Shown: positions 34,915 through 46,379, counted from the stretch's first letter. The stretch: 64,000 nucleotides of DNA from Bacillus sp. ISL-7 (GCF_018613065.1 NZ_JAGGQW010000069.1:62001-126000); one strand, 5' to 3'. The notes: generated by a model from the sequence alone, not told the origin. Numbers and translations are program-made.

Positions 34915-35442
34915 CTACTTTCTATAAATCGGGTCTTCTGCCCAACGCTTTTCTAGTTCTTCTTTCGTGTAAATAAGTCGCATCGGATTCCCGCCAACAA
35001 AACATCCAGGAGGAACGTCCTTATGAACTAAAGTTCCGGCCGAGACAATCGCCCCATCACCAATCGTCACGCCTGGAAGTATTGTCGAATTTGCACCGAT
35101 CATCACTTCACTGCCAATAACAACCGGACCAAGCCGGTATTCTTTAATTAAATACTCATGCGCAAGAATGGTCGTGTTATAGCCGATAACGGTATTGCGG
35201 CCGACGCTGATTTTTTCTGGGAACATGACATCCAGCATAACCATTAAGGCAAAGGAGGTCTGCTCGCCCACTTTAAGGCCCAAAAAAACACGATAGAGCC
35301 AATTCTTCATCCTCAAGAATGGCGTATAGCGTGCCAGTTGGATCACAATAAAATTTCTGACAACCTTCCAAAAAGGCACAGTCTTGTAGACGTGCCATAA
35401 GGAATTTGCCCCTTCAACAGGGTAGCGGGTCGTATTTCTCAC
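34915..35442 (-). CDS. yvoF: Acyltransferase of the left-handed beta-helix (hexapeptide) family
   Basis: A 175-residue protein with isoleucine-rich hexapeptide repeats (VIGSEVMIGANSTILPGVTI, GDGAIVSAGTLVHKDV). They would fold into a left-handed beta helix and trimerise like maltose/galactoside O-acetyltransferases. Donor is probably acetyl-CoA; acceptor is unknown. It is last in the hprK-lgt-yvoD-ppaX-yvoF unit, the same order as in B. subtilis. Confidence 0.85.
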   Translation of the reverse strand: MRNTTRYPVEGANSLWHVYKTVPFWKVVRNFIVIQLARYTPFLRMKNWLYRVFLGLKVGEQTSFALMVMLDVMFPEKISVGRNTVIGYNTTILAHEYLIKEYRLGPVVIGSEVMIGANSTILPGVTIGDGAIVSAGTLVHKDVPPGCFVGGNPMRLIYTKEELEKRWAEDPIYRK

Positions 35443-35447
35443 TCATT

Positions 35448-36092
35448 TCACTCCCCGAGAATGGTTAATAAGTCAGCCATGTTCTCTAGAATATAATCTG
35501 GTTCGTACTTTGCAATATACTCTCTACCTTTAATCGACCACGCACAGCCAGCCGTTACAGTCCCAGCATTTTTGCCTGCTAAAATATCGTGGTAATTATC
35601 GCCGACCATCATCGTCTCTTCAGGCGAAGAATTCAGCTGTTCTAATGCTTTAAATATCGGTTCTGGATCAGGCTTGGTCTTGCTGACATGTTCGTAAGCA
35701 ACAATCACCTCAAAGAATGGTTCAAGGTTCATCAAACGTAGACCCTTCATTGTCACATCATGACGTTTCGTCGTTACAACTCCGAGCTTATACCCTTTTT
35801 CTTTTAAGGTCCGAATCGTTTCCGTGACACCGATAAATTCCTTCACTAGCCTATCATGATTGGCAATGTTAAAGGTGCGGTATTCTAAAATCATTTCCTC
35901 GACCTGATCAGGGTCAATACTGCCAAACGCCTCGTGCAGCGTAGGTCCGAGAAATGGCAGGACATCCTCACGCTGGTACTTGCTTGGGTAGTATTTTTCC
36001 AGTGTGTGCAGGTACGTCGTAATAATCAATTCATTCGTATCAATTAATGTTCCGTCTAAATCAAATAGAATTGTAGTAATTTTGTTAGTCAT
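35448..36092 (-). CDS. ppaX: Pyrophosphatase PpaX
   Basis: A HAD-superfamily hydrolase that removes the pyrophosphate produced by HprK-catalysed dephosphorylation of Ser-P HPr and Crh. The 214-residue protein has the nucleophile motif [14 protein letters not shown], motif II VVTTKRH, the lysine of KTKPDPEP and motif [14 protein letters not shown]. It overlaps yvoD by 8 nt. Its role fits the presence of hprK in the same operon. Confidence 0.93.
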   Translation of the reverse strand: MTNKITTILFDLDGTLIDTNELIITTYLHTLEKYYPSKYQREDVLPFLGPTLHEAFGSIDPDQVEEMILEYRTFNIANHDRLVKEFIGVTETIRTLKEKGYKLGVVTTKRHDVTMKGLRLMNLEPFFEVIVAYEHVSKTKPDPEPIFKALEQLNSSPEETMMVGDNYHDILAGKNAGTVTAGCAWSIKGREYIAKYEPDYILENMADLLTILGE

Positions 36093-37038
36093 AGGTTGCT
36101 TCCTTTCTTTTCACAAGCCCCGAGCGTTTCCAAATCGTACCGACAATTAAGGTTAACACTATTGCAACACCGATCCGGATGAGAAACAACGGCAAGACCG
36201 GAATCCCAAGCGGAATAAAGATTAACGTATCCTCGACAACCGCATGGCAGGCCATTAGAAAAATAAATGCCAAGGTTATATCCTTTTTGCTGACTCCATC
36301 TTCATTAACTGCCTGAATCATCACACCGGCACCATAGGCTAAGCCGAACAACAGACCGGCTGCCATCGTGGTCGAAGTGTTTTCCTGCATGCCTAAGGTT
36401 TTGGTAACTGGAGCCATCGTTTTTGAAAACTTATATAACCATTGTAAGTCTTTTAAGATTTGAATCACGATCATAAGCGGAATGACGATCATGGCCACCT
36501 GCAATATGCCCAGCCCTGCTTTTTGAATGGCTTCGAGGAGAATTCCGCCGACTCCCACTGCAGGTTCAGCACTCTGCTCAATAAATCCATATTTAGCAGT
36601 TTCTCCGCCTCCATGCCAGACAAGATTAATAACGGCTCCAGAAAGCAGGGCAAGTCCTGGTCTTGTGACGAGAACAATCCACAGCTTTACACCGGCTTTC
36701 ATCGCAACGCCTGATTCAATAAATAAATTATGAGAAAACGACAGCATTACTGCTAAAATAAACACTTCTTTTACCGAAAAATCAAGCGTTAAAATTGCTC
36801 CAATCGCCGCATAAAGGTTGAGAAAATTCCCAAGTACAAGCGGAATGGCCGCATCCCCTGACAAGCCGATCAGCTTCATAAGCGGGGAAATCACTTTAAT
36901 GATCCATGGCAGTACGGGTGTATACTGCAGCACGGCTACAATCAGGGTCACAGGAAAGATAACTTTTCCCAATGTCCATGTTGTCTTTAAGCCAACCAGC
37001 AACCCCTTTTTCAATGAATTAAATAGCATTTCCCCCAT
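36085..37038 (-). CDS. yvoD: Nucleoside-recognition (gate) domain membrane protein YvoD
   Basis: A 317-residue multispan membrane protein with two gate-like halves. Hydrophobic segments include [31 protein letters not shown] and [20 protein letters not shown]; polar ASxxGAG-type sequence lies between ([14 protein letters not shown]). It resembles the spore maturation/nucleoside-recognition family. Transport substrate is unknown. The start is uncertain: an ATG at 37038 lies only 3 bases after AAAGGAG, and one at 37029 lies 12 after. Confidence 0.8.
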   Translation of the reverse strand: MGEMLFNSLKKGLLVGLKTTWTLGKVIFPVTLIVAVLQYTPVLPWIIKVISPLMKLIGLSGDAAIPLVLGNFLNLYAAIGAILTLDFSVKEVFILAVMLSFSHNLFIESGVAMKAGVKLWIVLVTRPGLALLSGAVINLVWHGGGETAKYGFIEQSAEPAVGVGGILLEAIQKAGLGILQVAMIVIPLMIVIQILKDLQWLYKFSKTMAPVTKTLGMQENTSTTMAAGLLFGLAYGAGVMIQAVNEDGVSKKDITLAFIFLMACHAVVEDTLIFIPLGIPVLPLFLIRIGVAIVLTLIVGTIWKRSGLVKRKEATYD

Positions 37039-37059
37039 ACTCTCCTTTAATAATTCCTG

Positions 37060-37878
37060 TTAGAGATTCTCTTGATCTAAATAACGTCTCTCCGAAATCT
37101 GCTTTGTTCGACGATAAATGAGAATAGCTAGTGCACCAATCACTAATGCAATCGAAATCGTTTGCGCCATCCGAAGACTTCCAAGCATTAAACTATCGGT
37201 CCGTAAGCCTTCGATGAAAAAGCGGCCGATCGAATACCAAATCACATAGGTTAGGAACAGTTCCCCGCGCCGGAAATTGACTCTACGTAAGAAAATTAAT
37301 AGGAAAAAGCCTGCAAAGTCCCAGAGAGATTCATAAAGGAACGTTGGATGATAGTAGGTTCCGTTAATATACATTTGATCAATTATAAATGTAGGCAAGT
37401 GTAAGTTTTCTAGGAAAGTTCTTGTTACTTCTCCACCATGGGCTTCCTGGTTCATGAAATTACCCCAGCGGCCAATCGCCTGTCCGAGAATAATACTTGG
37501 TGCGGCAATGTCAGCAATCTTCCAGAAAGATAGGCCGCGTTTTTTGGAAAACACATAGGCGGTCAGGACGGAGCCAATTAATGCACCGTGAATGGCGATG
37601 CCTCCATTCCAAATTTGCGGGATATCCGCCGGATGTTTGACATAATAATCCCATTCAAAAATCACATAATAAATTCGGGCTGAAATAATCGCAATCGGAA
37701 TGGCCCATAGCATTAAATCTGCGAACGTGTCTTTATCAAGTCCCCGCAGGTTTCCTTCCCTAATAGCAAGGTACAAGGCAAGTGCCAGGCCTGAACCAAT
37801 GATAATCCCATACCAATGCACCGAAATAGGCCCAAGTGTAAAGGCAATCGGATTTAGCGGTTGAATTGTTTCGTTCAT
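37060..37878 (-). CDS. lgt: Phosphatidylglycerol–prolipoprotein diacylglyceryl transferase
   Basis: Adds the diacylglyceryl group to the lipobox cysteine of prolipoproteins. The 272-residue membrane enzyme has the signature [18 protein letters not shown] around residues 135–155, and [18 protein letters not shown] near the C-terminus. It would act on the lipoprotein at 58.5 kb, among others. It lies between hprK and yvoD. Confidence 0.95.
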   Translation of the reverse strand: MNETIQPLNPIAFTLGPISVHWYGIIIGSGLALALYLAIREGNLRGLDKDTFADLMLWAIPIAIISARIYYVIFEWDYYVKHPADIPQIWNGGIAIHGALIGSVLTAYVFSKKRGLSFWKIADIAAPSIILGQAIGRWGNFMNQEAHGGEVTRTFLENLHLPTFIIDQMYINGTYYHPTFLYESLWDFAGFFLLIFLRRVNFRRGELFLTYVIWYSIGRFFIEGLRTDSLMLGSLRMAQTISIALVIGALAILIYRRTKQISERRYLDQENL

Positions 37879-37899
37879 CTCTCTATCTCCTTTTCCCTT

Positions 37900-38838
37900 T
37901 TAAATCTCTTCATCATGGTCACCGTCTTCAATGACATCGGACAAGCGCTCGGTAAATTGTTGAGCTGCATTCACACCCATTCTTTTCAGACGGAAATTCA
38001 TGGCCGCTACTTCAATAATAACAGCGAGATTTCGTCCCGGACGAACGGGGATGGTTAACTTAGGTACATCCGTGTCGATAATTTTCATTGTCTCTTCATC
38101 CAAACCAAGACGGTCATACTGTTTTTTGGAGTCCCAAATTTCTAAATTCATAACGAGAGTGATGCGTTTATGACTGCGGACCGCACCTGCACCGAACAGA
38201 GTCATCACATTGATAATCCCTAAACCGCGGATTTCTAGTAGATGCTCGATTAAATCCGGAGACGTTCCAACTAAAGTATCCTGGTCTTCCTGACGAATTT
38301 CCACGCAATCGTCCGCGATGAGACGATGACCGCGCTTGACTAATTCTAATGCGGTTTCACTTTTACCAACACCGCTTTTTCCGGTAATTAACACACCAAT
38401 CCCATAAACATCCACTAAGACACCATGGACAGCCGTCGTTGGCGCCAGCTTGCTCTCTAAGTAATTGGTTAGCCGGCTGGAGAAACGGGTCGTTTTCATG
38501 CCCACACGTAGAACAGGAACTGATTCACGCTCTGATGCTTCAATTAGCTCTATCGGTACCTCAATATCTCTTGTGACAATAATCGCTGGAGTGATATCGG
38601 TGCATAAACGTTCCATTCTTGAAATCCGTTCGTTTTCGGAAAGCATTTCAAAAAATGATAGTTCTGTTTTTCCTAAGAGTTGAATACGTTCCGCGGGATA
38701 AAATTCAAAATATCCAGCAATTTCAATTCCTGGACGGGAGATGTCACTCATAGTAATCGGGCGGTTAATTCCTTCTTCACCGCTGACCAATTCAAGATTA
38801 AATTTCTCTAGTATATCTTTGGTACGAACTTTCGGCAT
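37900..38838 (-). CDS. hprK: HPr kinase/phosphorylase
   Basis: Phosphorylates Ser46 of HPr and Crh in response to fructose-1,6-bisphosphate, and dephosphorylates them when phosphate is high. The 312-residue protein has the P-loop [17 protein letters not shown], the family signature [20 protein letters not shown] and C-terminal [19 protein letters not shown]. The ATG at 38838 follows AAGGAGG. It opens the operon with lgt, yvoD, ppaX and yvoF. Together with crh and cggR in this window it covers much of the glycolytic flux control. Confidence 0.96.
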   Translation of the reverse strand: MPKVRTKDILEKFNLELVSGEEGINRPITMSDISRPGIEIAGYFEFYPAERIQLLGKTELSFFEMLSENERISRMERLCTDITPAIIVTRDIEVPIELIEASERESVPVLRVGMKTTRFSSRLTNYLESKLAPTTAVHGVLVDVYGIGVLITGKSGVGKSETALELVKRGHRLIADDCVEIRQEDQDTLVGTSPDLIEHLLEIRGLGIINVMTLFGAGAVRSHKRITLVMNLEIWDSKKQYDRLGLDEETMKIIDTDVPKLTIPVRPGRNLAVIIEVAAMNFRLKRMGVNAAQQFTERLSDVIEDGDHDEEI

Positions 38839-38860
38839 GGAAACATCCTCCTTAACTAGA

Positions 38861-39068
38861 AAAGCGTAAGGCACCTGCCTATCGGCGATATAGGGAGACT
38901 TTTCGATGGCAAGCGTAGCGTTGCCAGAGAATTAGTCTCCCTTAATGCGTACATAAAGCGTTAGCTTTATGTAGCCAAGCATAAGACGAGCCGGCATGAA
39001 GGTTGCTCTTTAACCTTCTTGACGGATTGACTTATGACCTCGAGCCGATGGCGCCTGGAGCTAGACAG
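38861..39068 (+). repeat. Structured intergenic repeat element, copy 2
   Basis: A 208-bp non-coding element between hprK and yvlD. It begins AAAGCGTAAGGCACC, contains GACTTAT and ends CTGGAGCTAGACAG, as copy 1 does at 8539..8684. Predicted pairing: AGGC/GCCT and ATCGGC/GCCGAT close it. Inside are GGGAGACT/AGTCTCCC around a TGGCAA/TTGCCA hairpin, a 10-bp TACATAAAGC/GCTTTATGTA hairpin, and GAAGGTT/AACCTTC. This accounts for most of the 376-bp gap. Confidence 0.6.
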
Positions 39069-39171
39069 CAATAAATTTTGAAAACATAAAAATTCCATTT
39101 CCATTTATTTTAGCATTTTTTAATGAATAACTATACTTTCCTGTCTAAAAAATTGATTTGGATATTTTTTT

Positions 39172-39209
39172 CAAAAAAAAAGAGTGCACACCAATTAGGT
39201 GAACACCCT
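39172..39209 (-). terminator. Terminator after yvlD
   Basis: GGTGTTCACC/GGTGTGCAC-type hairpin around TAAT with a nine-T tract on the minus strand. Confidence 0.75.
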
Positions 39210-39214
39210 TACCA

Positions 39215-39580
39215 TTAATCCTTCGATTTCCTTGATGGTTGCAGAAGCGTTTTTTGAATAATCAAGTTTACAAGTGACATAAGTACAGCGAAAAAGAATG
39301 CCATGCCAAAACTAGAAATCTCAAAGGCGTCACCCATCAAATAGTCCGTCAGTTCAAGCGTAATGGCATTGATGACAAATAGAAACAACCCTAAGGTTAA
39401 AACTGTCACTGGCAAAGTAAATAAAACCAGGAGCGGGCGCACCAAAACATTTAATATCGACAATAAAATGCTTGCCTGAAGTGCGGCACTAAATCCGGTT
39501 AATTGAAAACTTTCGTGAAAATAACCCGCAAGTGCCATAAATAAAACCGCATTAATTAAACATCCAATCAGCCATCTCAT
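39215..39580 (-). CDS. yvlD: Phage holin family-like membrane protein YvlD
   Basis: A 121-residue, four-helix membrane protein (WLIGCLINAVLFMALAGYF, LLSILNVLVRPLLVLFTLPV, LTLGLFLFVINAITLELTDY, FGMAFFFAVLMSLVNLIIQ) of the PF04020 (YvlD/DUF360) type. The NxLVRPLL motif is characteristic. Despite the holin-like name, no lysis role is known. It is the last gene of a three-gene unit with the DUF4097 protein and the DUF4870 protein, which is linked to envelope stress in B. subtilis. Confidence 0.85.
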   Translation of the reverse strand: MRWLIGCLINAVLFMALAGYFHESFQLTGFSAALQASILLSILNVLVRPLLVLFTLPVTVLTLGLFLFVINAITLELTDYLMGDAFEISSFGMAFFFAVLMSLVNLIIQKTLLQPSRKSKD

Positions 39581-39595
39581 TTTCGGCTCTCCTAG

Positions 39596-40705
39596 TTATA
39601 CATCTTGTGATCTATGAATCGCGATGGAACCAGTTTTTGTGTCAGCATAGATTTTCACCATTTTATCAGGATGATTAATAGATTGGAAGCGGAGCGATTT
39701 CTGAATCATTTCGCTTTTCTCCTCCAATATCTGCACACCTACTAGCTGCAGATTAAAACCGCCAAGATTGGTCTTAAGCTCCCCATTTACTGGCAACGCT
39801 TCAGGGACGAATAGGTCGATCCCGCCAGTGGTCGCTTTTACTTGTATTACTTCTGCGCGAGTTCCTTTTACATTATAGCTGATGTTTCCATTAAAGGATT
39901 GCGTTTCTACTTTTTCGAAATCACCATCAAGTTTGATTCCCCCGTTAATGGTCTCTGCCTCAAGATCATCAATTTGACTGTTGATAATCTTGATTTTTCC
40001 GTTCGCTGTTTCAACCTCTGCTTTTTTACCTTTTATCCGTTCAAGGTTTATTTTCCCATTTGCGGTTTTCACTCTTAGGTCAGCTACATTCATTTCTTCC
40101 CCTAATATAGTGCCATTAAACATCCTAATGCGCACGCGCTCATACTCAGATTTTGGCACATAAATAACGGATTCAACTTTCATCCACTTTTGCTGTGTCA
40201 TAAAACGTAATTTCCGATTCTCAACAGAAAAAACGACATCTCTTAAAAAGTTCTGCCGCGCTTGGTCTGAGTTTTCAACCCTAAATACCTTCGCCTGGCA
40301 TTCAATTCGTACATCCGGCTGGTCCCATCCAGCAATCTTTATGGACCCGTTAGCTACATCAATGTCCATATTTGTCAGGTCGACATCACCTTGGTGGAAA
40401 ATATGTGAGATTTCGATGGATTGGCCAAAGTTCAAATCAAAATCAAAATCTTTGATTTTTTTCAATGCTGTATCGACAAAATCAAAAATCTTCTCCTTTG
40501 TCGATTGGTATTTCGCCTGTAAGGGGTCTTCCTTTTTCGTTTCTTCAAAATTCACAGCTGTCGAGAGTTCATTCACAATTTGCTCTTGCTTCTGCTCCAT
40601 CGTCTGCTGGGCCTTTTCGAGTTCATCAAGCAATGTTACTGCTTCATCAACGGTCAATTTGCCTTCTTCAACCATTTTTAAGATCCGCTTTTTTTCTTCT
40701 TTCAT
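39596..40705 (-). CDS. yvlB: DUF4097 beta-helix protein YvlB
   Basis: A ~369-residue protein. The first 40 residues form a SHOCT-like helical domain (EEKKRILKMVEEGKLTVDEA), and the rest is a DUF4097 beta-strand repeat region with recurring ‘xxNGxIxI’ motifs (VKTANGKINLERI, VETANGKIKIINS, AETINGGIKLDGD). It is probably cytoplasmic or membrane-associated; function is unknown. The ATG at 40705 follows GGGGTGG. In B. subtilis the yvl genes belong to envelope-stress regulons. Confidence 0.85.
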   Translation of the reverse strand: MKEEKKRILKMVEEGKLTVDEAVTLLDELEKAQQTMEQKQEQIVNELSTAVNFEETKKEDPLQAKYQSTKEKIFDFVDTALKKIKDFDFDLNFGQSIEISHIFHQGDVDLTNMDIDVANGSIKIAGWDQPDVRIECQAKVFRVENSDQARQNFLRDVVFSVENRKLRFMTQQKWMKVESVIYVPKSEYERVRIRMFNGTILGEEMNVADLRVKTANGKINLERIKGKKAEVETANGKIKIINSQIDDLEAETINGGIKLDGDFEKVETQSFNGNISYNVKGTRAEVIQVKATTGGIDLFVPEALPVNGELKTNLGGFNLQLVGVQILEEKSEMIQKSLRFQSINHPDKMVKIYADTKTGSIAIHRSQDV

Positions 40706-40745
40706 CTTTTCCACCCCAGAATCATAAATTTGTCTCACTTTATGC

Positions 40746-41060
40746 TTATTCAGAAACTAAGACCTTTACGCCTTTGATAATGTTCCAGATGACGACAACA
40801 AGCCAGATAATCAAAAGGACAACCATACTTATAATCGTAAAAGCAGGCACCCTGTCTTGAATAGTGGCGAAATCATAGTAGATACCGAATACAATAAATG
40901 GTGTTGGAATGAGTGGAATTAAATGCGATAGTAGTGATTTTTTTGCATGTCTTTTTGTGACTTCATCTCCCGTCGCAATAAACACGATCAGCGGAAAAAT
41001 AAACCCAGCGAAAAAAATACTAAAATAGCACAAGCTTGAAAGAACCTTTCTCGTTTCCAT
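40746..41060 (-). CDS. DUF4870 membrane protein
   Basis: A ~104-residue membrane protein with three hydrophobic segments (LCYFSIFFAGFIFPLIVFI, LIPLIPTPFIVFGIYYDF, IISMVVLLIIWLVVVIWNII) and the conserved VTKRHAKKSLLSHL loop of the DUF4870 family. It is first in the yvl-type unit. Function is unknown. ATG 41060 is chosen because AAGGAG is 12 bases upstream; an earlier TTG sits on the site. Confidence 0.75.
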   Translation of the reverse strand: METRKVLSSLCYFSIFFAGFIFPLIVFIATGDEVTKRHAKKSLLSHLIPLIPTPFIVFGIYYDFATIQDRVPAFTIISMVVLLIIWLVVVIWNIIKGVKVLVSE

Positions 41061-41169
41061 TTCTGCGCCCAACTCCTTTATCTTTTATTTACGAAATGGG
41101 AGAGGAGAAAGTTTCGTATATTTTTAGAAAAAGTGGGTGCCTTCTTGGTTGGCGTTTGAACTAGGCAGC

Positions 41170-41315
41170 TCTTTGGTTTAGATTCCGCCGAATTGACCCG
41201 GAATACCGCCAAACTTTAATTTATTCCGCCGGACTCACTATTTATTCCGCGAACTCTCATACTTATTCCGCTGATTCCAGCCGTAATTCCGCCAAACCCA
41301 TATTTACCCGGAGTT
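41170..41315 (+). repeat. 21-bp periodic array D (ATTCCGCC core)
   Basis: CCGCC/CCGCG-type cores begin at 41185, 41206, 41226, 41247, 41268, 41289 and about 41308. Steps are 21, 20, 21, 21, 21 and 19. The core ATTCCGCC matches array C; the 13 bases between cores do not. It fills the gap between uvrA and the DUF4870 gene. Confidence 0.75.
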
Positions 41316-41327
41316 CAGCTCATAAAA

Positions 41328-41373
41328 AAGAACCGAATTCAGAAGGCATCCCTCCGAATTCGGCTCTTCTTTA
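41328..41373 (-). terminator. Terminator after uvrA
   Basis: AAGAGCCGAATTC/GAATTCGGTTCTT stem with a GGAGGGATGCCTTCT loop and a T-tract on the minus strand. Confidence 0.85.
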
Positions 41374-41377
41374 CTAT

Positions 41378-44251
41378 CTATGCTTTTATGGTACTCTTAT
41401 CTTCAATTTCCTGTTTCATTCGTAACCGGTCACGTTCAAGAATTGGTTTTAAGTACTTGCCCGTATATGATTCAGGAACTTCGGCTATCTTTTCAGGTGT
41501 ACCGGTTGCCACAATCGTTCCGCCCTTATCGCCTCCCTCGGGTCCAAGATCGACAAGGTAATCGGCTGCCTTAATGACATCGAGATTATGCTCGATCACT
41601 AACACAGTATCGCCATTATCAACCAAGCGCTGCAGCACAACGAGTAAGCGTGAAATGTCATCGACATGAAGACCTGTTGTCGGCTCATCTAGAATGTAAA
41701 AGGATTTCCCTTGCGAGCGACGGTGCAGCTCAGAAGCGAGCTTGACGCGCTGCGCTTCTCCTCCAGATAAAGTTGTCGCCGGCTGCCCTAATTTAATGTA
41801 TCCGAGGCCAACATCATAAATGGTTTGCAGCTTGCGGCTGATTTTTGGAATGTTTTCAAAAAATTCAACTCCCGTCTCCACGGTCATATCAAGGATATCT
41901 GAAATGTTTTTTCCTTTGTACTTTACTTCTAAGGTTTCGCGATTATATCGCTTGCCGTGGCAGACTTCGCAAGGTACATACACATCGGGTAAAAAGTGCA
42001 TTTCAATTTTGATAATCCCATCACCGCGGCACGCCTCGCAGCGTCCTCCCTTCACATTAAAGCTGAAGCGGCCTTTTTTATAACCACGGACCTTCGCTTC
42101 GTTTGTGTTCGAAAACACATCACGGACGTCATCGAAAACCCCAGTATAGGTGGCAGGATTCGAGCGCGGTGTTCGGCCGATTGGCGACTGATCAATATCG
42201 ATGACTTTTTCTAAATACTCAATTCCTTTAATGCTTTTATGTTCACCAGGTTTTGTTTTTGCACGGTGCAGCTTTTGTGAAAGTGATTTATGGAGGATCT
42301 CGTTGATAAGGGTACTTTTCCCCGACCCCGATACACCAGTTACTGCAATAAACATACCAAGCGGCAGCTTCACATTGACATTTTTTAAGTTATTTTCGGA
42401 AGCTCCTTTGATTTCAATAAAGCGACCATCCGGTTTGCGGCGCTCGAGTGGCAGCGGGATAAACTTCTTCCCTGATAGATATTGACCTGTCAGTGAATTC
42501 GGGTCAGCCATCACCTCAGCAGGTGTACCAGCCGAGACGATTTCACCGCCATGCACCCCGGCACCTGGGCCGATATCAATCAAATAATCGGCAGCAAGCA
42601 TGGTGTCCTCATCATGCTCGACGACAATCAAGGTGTTGCCGATATCGCGCATGTTTTGCAATGCCCCGATTAAGCGGTCATTATCCCGCTGATGCAGTCC
42701 GATTGACGGTTCATCCAAGATATATAGGACACCCGTTAAACGGGAACCGATTTGTGTGGCCAAGCGAATCCGCTGGGCTTCCCCGCCTGAAAGCGTACCA
42801 GCTGTTCGGCTCAGTGTTAAATAATCGAGACCGACATTAATTAAGAAACCTAGCCGTTCACTAATTTCACGGAAAATCAATTTGGCAATTTGCATTTCTT
42901 TTTCTGAAAGGTCTAATTCTGCAAAAAATTGATTTGCTTCTTCAATCGAAAGGTCGGTAACATGGGCAATATGCCGGCCATTAATTAGGACAGCCAAAGT
43001 TTCTTTTTTCAAACGGTAGCCTTTACAGGTTGGACATGCCTGTTCGCCCATATATTTTTCCATTTGCTCCCGGATATAATCAGAGCTGGTCTCTTTGTAC
43101 CGGCGCTCAACATTTCGGATGACACCTTCAAATTCTATATTGCCCTCACGAATCTGGCCAAAATCATTTTCATAGCGGAAATAAATCTTTTCACGCCCGC
43201 CCCCATAGAGGACTTTTTCCAATAGGTGTTCAGGGATTTCCTTAACAGGGGTATTCATATCCACTCCGAAATGATTGCATACGGCCTCAAGCAACTGCGG
43301 ATAATATTGAGAACTTGATGGCTCCCACGGGGCAATCGCATGCTCTTTTAGTGTCAAATCACGATTAGGTATGACCAGATCGAGATCGACTTCAAGCTTT
43401 GAGCCAAGTCCATCACATTCTGGGCAGGCGCCAAACGGACTGTTGAAGGAAAACATCCGCGGTTCTAGTTCTCCAATTGAAAAACCACAGTGCGGACAGG
43501 CATGATTTTCACTAAATAACAGTTCTTCTTGTCCGATTACGTCAACAATAACCTTACCTTCACCCAGTTTCAGTGCGGTCTCGAGTGAATCGGCAATCCT
43601 TGCCGACACCCCTTCCTTGACAACGATCCGGTCGATAATAACCTCAATCGAATGCTTTTTGTTTTTTTCAAGTTCGATGTCATCACCAAGGTCAATCATT
43701 TCCCCATCCACACGGACACGGACAAATCCTTGTTTCTTGATATCCTCGAACACCTTCACATGTGATCCTTTACGGCCTGAAATAACTGGGGCTAGGATTT
43801 GCATTTTGGTCCGTTCCGGGTATTCTAAAATTCGGTCGACCATCTGCTCAATCGTTTGCGAGGAAATTTCAATTCCATGAATCGGACAGGTTGGGTGCCC
43901 GACCCTTGCAAATAATAATCGTAAATAATCATAGATTTCTGTCACCGTACCGACCGTTGAACGAGGGTTCCGGCTTGTTGTTTTTTGATCGATGGAAATG
44001 GCCGGGGAGAGACCCTCAATCGCATCCACATCCGGTTTATCTAACTGGCCAAGGAATTGCCGCGCATAGGCAGACAGGGATTCGACATAGCGCCTCTGCC
44101 CTTCTGCATAAATCGTATCAAAGGCAAGCGAGGACTTTCCTGAGCCGGAAAGTCCTGTCAGTACAACAAGCTTATCTCTCGGAATGGTGACATCTATATT
44201 TTTCAAATTGTGGGCTCTGGCGCCTTTCACAATCAGTTTTTCCATTGCCAT
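41378..44251 (-). CDS. uvrA: Excinuclease ABC subunit A
   Basis: The damage-recognition ATPase of nucleotide excision repair. The 957-residue protein has two ABC modules: Walker [17 protein letters not shown] near residue 32 and [15 protein letters not shown] near 640. Signature motifs [13 protein letters not shown] and [13 protein letters not shown], and zinc modules CPHCGFS...CPEC and CEAC...CEVCHG, are intact. It lies 7 bp after uvrB. The start could be ATG 44251 or 44245. Confidence 0.98.
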   Translation of the reverse strand: MAMEKLIVKGARAHNLKNIDVTIPRDKLVVLTGLSGSGKSSLAFDTIYAEGQRRYVESLSAYARQFLGQLDKPDVDAIEGLSPAISIDQKTTSRNPRSTVGTVTEIYDYLRLLFARVGHPTCPIHGIEISSQTIEQMVDRILEYPERTKMQILAPVISGRKGSHVKVFEDIKKQGFVRVRVDGEMIDLGDDIELEKNKKHSIEVIIDRIVVKEGVSARIADSLETALKLGEGKVIVDVIGQEELLFSENHACPHCGFSIGELEPRMFSFNSPFGACPECDGLGSKLEVDLDLVIPNRDLTLKEHAIAPWEPSSSQYYPQLLEAVCNHFGVDMNTPVKEIPEHLLEKVLYGGGREKIYFRYENDFGQIREGNIEFEGVIRNVERRYKETSSDYIREQMEKYMGEQACPTCKGYRLKKETLAVLINGRHIAHVTDLSIEEANQFFAELDLSEKEMQIAKLIFREISERLGFLINVGLDYLTLSRTAGTLSGGEAQRIRLATQIGSRLTGVLYILDEPSIGLHQRDNDRLIGALQNMRDIGNTLIVVEHDEDTMLAADYLIDIGPGAGVHGGEIVSAGTPAEVMADPNSLTGQYLSGKKFIPLPLERRKPDGRFIEIKGASENNLKNVNVKLPLGMFIAVTGVSGSGKSTLINEILHKSLSQKLHRAKTKPGEHKSIKGIEYLEKVIDIDQSPIGRTPRSNPATYTGVFDDVRDVFSNTNEAKVRGYKKGRFSFNVKGGRCEACRGDGIIKIEMHFLPDVYVPCEVCHGKRYNRETLEVKYKGKNISDILDMTVETGVEFFENIPKISRKLQTIYDVGLGYIKLGQPATTLSGGEAQRVKLASELHRRSQGKSFYILDEPTTGLHVDDISRLLVVLQRLVDNGDTVLVIEHNLDVIKAADYLVDLGPEGGDKGGTIVATGTPEKIAEVPESYTGKYLKPILERDRLRMKQEIEDKSTIKA

Positions 44252-44258
44252 TGTAACG

Positions 44259-46238
44259 TCATCCTTCCGCCTTAAGTTCCAATATTAAATCACGAAGCTC
44301 AGCGGCCCGTTCAAAATTAAGCGCCTTTGCTTCGACTTTCATTTCTTTTTCCATCGTGGCAATTAGTTTTTCTTTTTCTTTCTTCGACATCTTACTGAAC
44401 GATGCCGCTGGTTTGTAATCTTCCTGATCTTCCGCTGCATGGGTGGCACGGATGACATCGCGAATATCCTTCTGAATCGTCATTGGCGTGATTCCATGCT
44501 TGCGATTATATTCTTCCTGAATGGCACGACGGCGTTTCGTTTCACTTATCGCTAATTCCATCGAGTTCGTGATTTTGTCTGCATACATGATGACATGTCC
44601 ATGGGCATTCCGGGCGGCACGGCCAATCGTTTGGATTAACGACCGTTCGGAACGAAGGAAGCCTTCCTTGTCGGCATCTAGAATCGCGATGAGCGAAACT
44701 TCTGGTATATCCAGTCCTTCTCGGAGCAGGTTAATTCCGATGAGAACGTCATATTTGCCGAGGCGCAGTTCTCGGATAATTTCAATCCGTTCGAGTGTCT
44801 TAACCTCCGAATGCAAATATTGAACTTTGATACCGATTTCCTTTAGATAATCGGTTAGGTCCTCGGACATTTTTTTCGTCAAAGTGGTAACCAGAACACG
44901 TTCATTTTTCCTAACCCGTTCGTGAATTTCACCAATCAAGTCATCGATTTGCCCCTCAATTGGACGGACCTCAAGTGTTGGATCCAAAAGTCCTGTCGGG
45001 CGGATAATCTGCGAAACCATTTCCGGCGTATGCTCAAGCTCGTATGGTCCAGGTGTAGCCGAAACAAAAATGATATTCTGGATATGCTTTTCGAACTCAT
45101 CAAACATTAACGGCCGGTTATCAAGCGCTGATGGCAGACGGAAGCCATGATCAACAAGCACTTGTTTCCGCGCTTTATCCCCATTAAACATCCCTCTCAC
45201 TTGCGGCAAGGTAACATGCGACTCATCAATCACCATCAAAAAGTCCTTTGGAAAATAATCAAGCAGTGTATAAGGTGTCGAACCCGCATCCCTTAAGGTT
45301 AAATGGCGCGAGTAATTTTCAATCCCTGAGCAAAAACCCATTTCACGCATCATTTCCAGGTCATAGCGCGTCCGCTGTTCAAGTCGCTGAGCTTCGAGTA
45401 ATTTATTATCATCTCGCAGTTCTTCCAGACGAATTTCCAGTTCTTTTTCAATATTTTCAATCGCTATTTTCAGCTTTTCTTCCCTTGTAACGAAGTGGGA
45501 TGCTGGAAAAATCGCTACATGTTCTCGTTCCCCAATGATTTCTCCGGTTAATGCATCGACCTCTCGAATCCGATCAATTTCATCACCAAAAAACTCGACA
45601 CGCATGCAGTGCTCATCACGAGAAACAGGGAAAATCTCAACAACATCGCCTCGGACACGGAAAGTTCCGCGCTTGAAATCGATATCGTTTCGGTCGTATT
45701 GGATATCGACTAATCGGCGCAATAGTTGATTTCGTTCCACTTCCATTCCCGTTCTAAGCGATAACACCATTTCACTATATTCTTCAGGAGAACCTAATCC
45801 ATAAATACAAGAAACAGAGGCAATCACAATCACATCTTTCCGTTCGAATAGGGAAGATGTCGCTGAGTGCCGCAGTTTATCAATTTCATCGTTGATACTA
45901 GCATCTTTTTCAATGAAGGTATCGGTCTGTGGGACGTAAGCCTCTGGCTGAAAGTAATCATAATAGCTGACAAAATACTCGACTGCGTTGTTTGGGAAAA
46001 ATTCTTTAAACTCACTGTAGAGCTGTCCAGCTAGTGTTTTGTTGTGGGCGATGACAAGGGTAGGTTTATTTACTTCTTTAATCACGTTGGAAATCGTAAA
46101 TGTTTTACCCGTACCTGTAGCGCCAAGCAGCGTCTGCTGGCGTTTATTGTTTCGAATCCCCTCGACTAATTGTCTGATTGCCTCTGGCTGATCCCCTTGT
46201 GGCGAGTACTTTGAAACTAATTCAAATTGGTCCTTCAC
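44259..46238 (-). CDS. uvrB: Excinuclease ABC subunit B
   Basis: The helicase-like damage-verification subunit that recruits UvrC. The 659-residue protein starts [21 protein letters not shown], has Walker [16 protein letters not shown], the beta-hairpin region [20 protein letters not shown], helicase motif QTIGRAARN and the C-terminal UVR coiled coil ([19 protein letters not shown]). GTG at 46238 follows GGGAGGGGG and gives the family length; codons upstream are not used. Operon uvrB-uvrA. Confidence 0.97.
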   Translation of the reverse strand: MKDQFELVSKYSPQGDQPEAIRQLVEGIRNNKRQQTLLGATGTGKTFTISNVIKEVNKPTLVIAHNKTLAGQLYSEFKEFFPNNAVEYFVSYYDYFQPEAYVPQTDTFIEKDASINDEIDKLRHSATSSLFERKDVIVIASVSCIYGLGSPEEYSEMVLSLRTGMEVERNQLLRRLVDIQYDRNDIDFKRGTFRVRGDVVEIFPVSRDEHCMRVEFFGDEIDRIREVDALTGEIIGEREHVAIFPASHFVTREEKLKIAIENIEKELEIRLEELRDDNKLLEAQRLEQRTRYDLEMMREMGFCSGIENYSRHLTLRDAGSTPYTLLDYFPKDFLMVIDESHVTLPQVRGMFNGDKARKQVLVDHGFRLPSALDNRPLMFDEFEKHIQNIIFVSATPGPYELEHTPEMVSQIIRPTGLLDPTLEVRPIEGQIDDLIGEIHERVRKNERVLVTTLTKKMSEDLTDYLKEIGIKVQYLHSEVKTLERIEIIRELRLGKYDVLIGINLLREGLDIPEVSLIAILDADKEGFLRSERSLIQTIGRAARNAHGHVIMYADKITNSMELAISETKRRRAIQEEYNRKHGITPMTIQKDIRDVIRATHAAEDQEDYKPAASFSKMSKKEKEKLIATMEKEMKVEAKALNFERAAELRDLILELKAEG

Positions 46239-46379
46239 AAATATTCCCCCTCCCGAAATATCAATCACTTTTCAGCATATGTACCTTGTTAATGGACCGG
46301 GATGGTTGCTTTCAAGTGTATCCACTAAAATTCATATTAACATTTTACCACATTCCCCTAAAAACAAACCAATAATATG

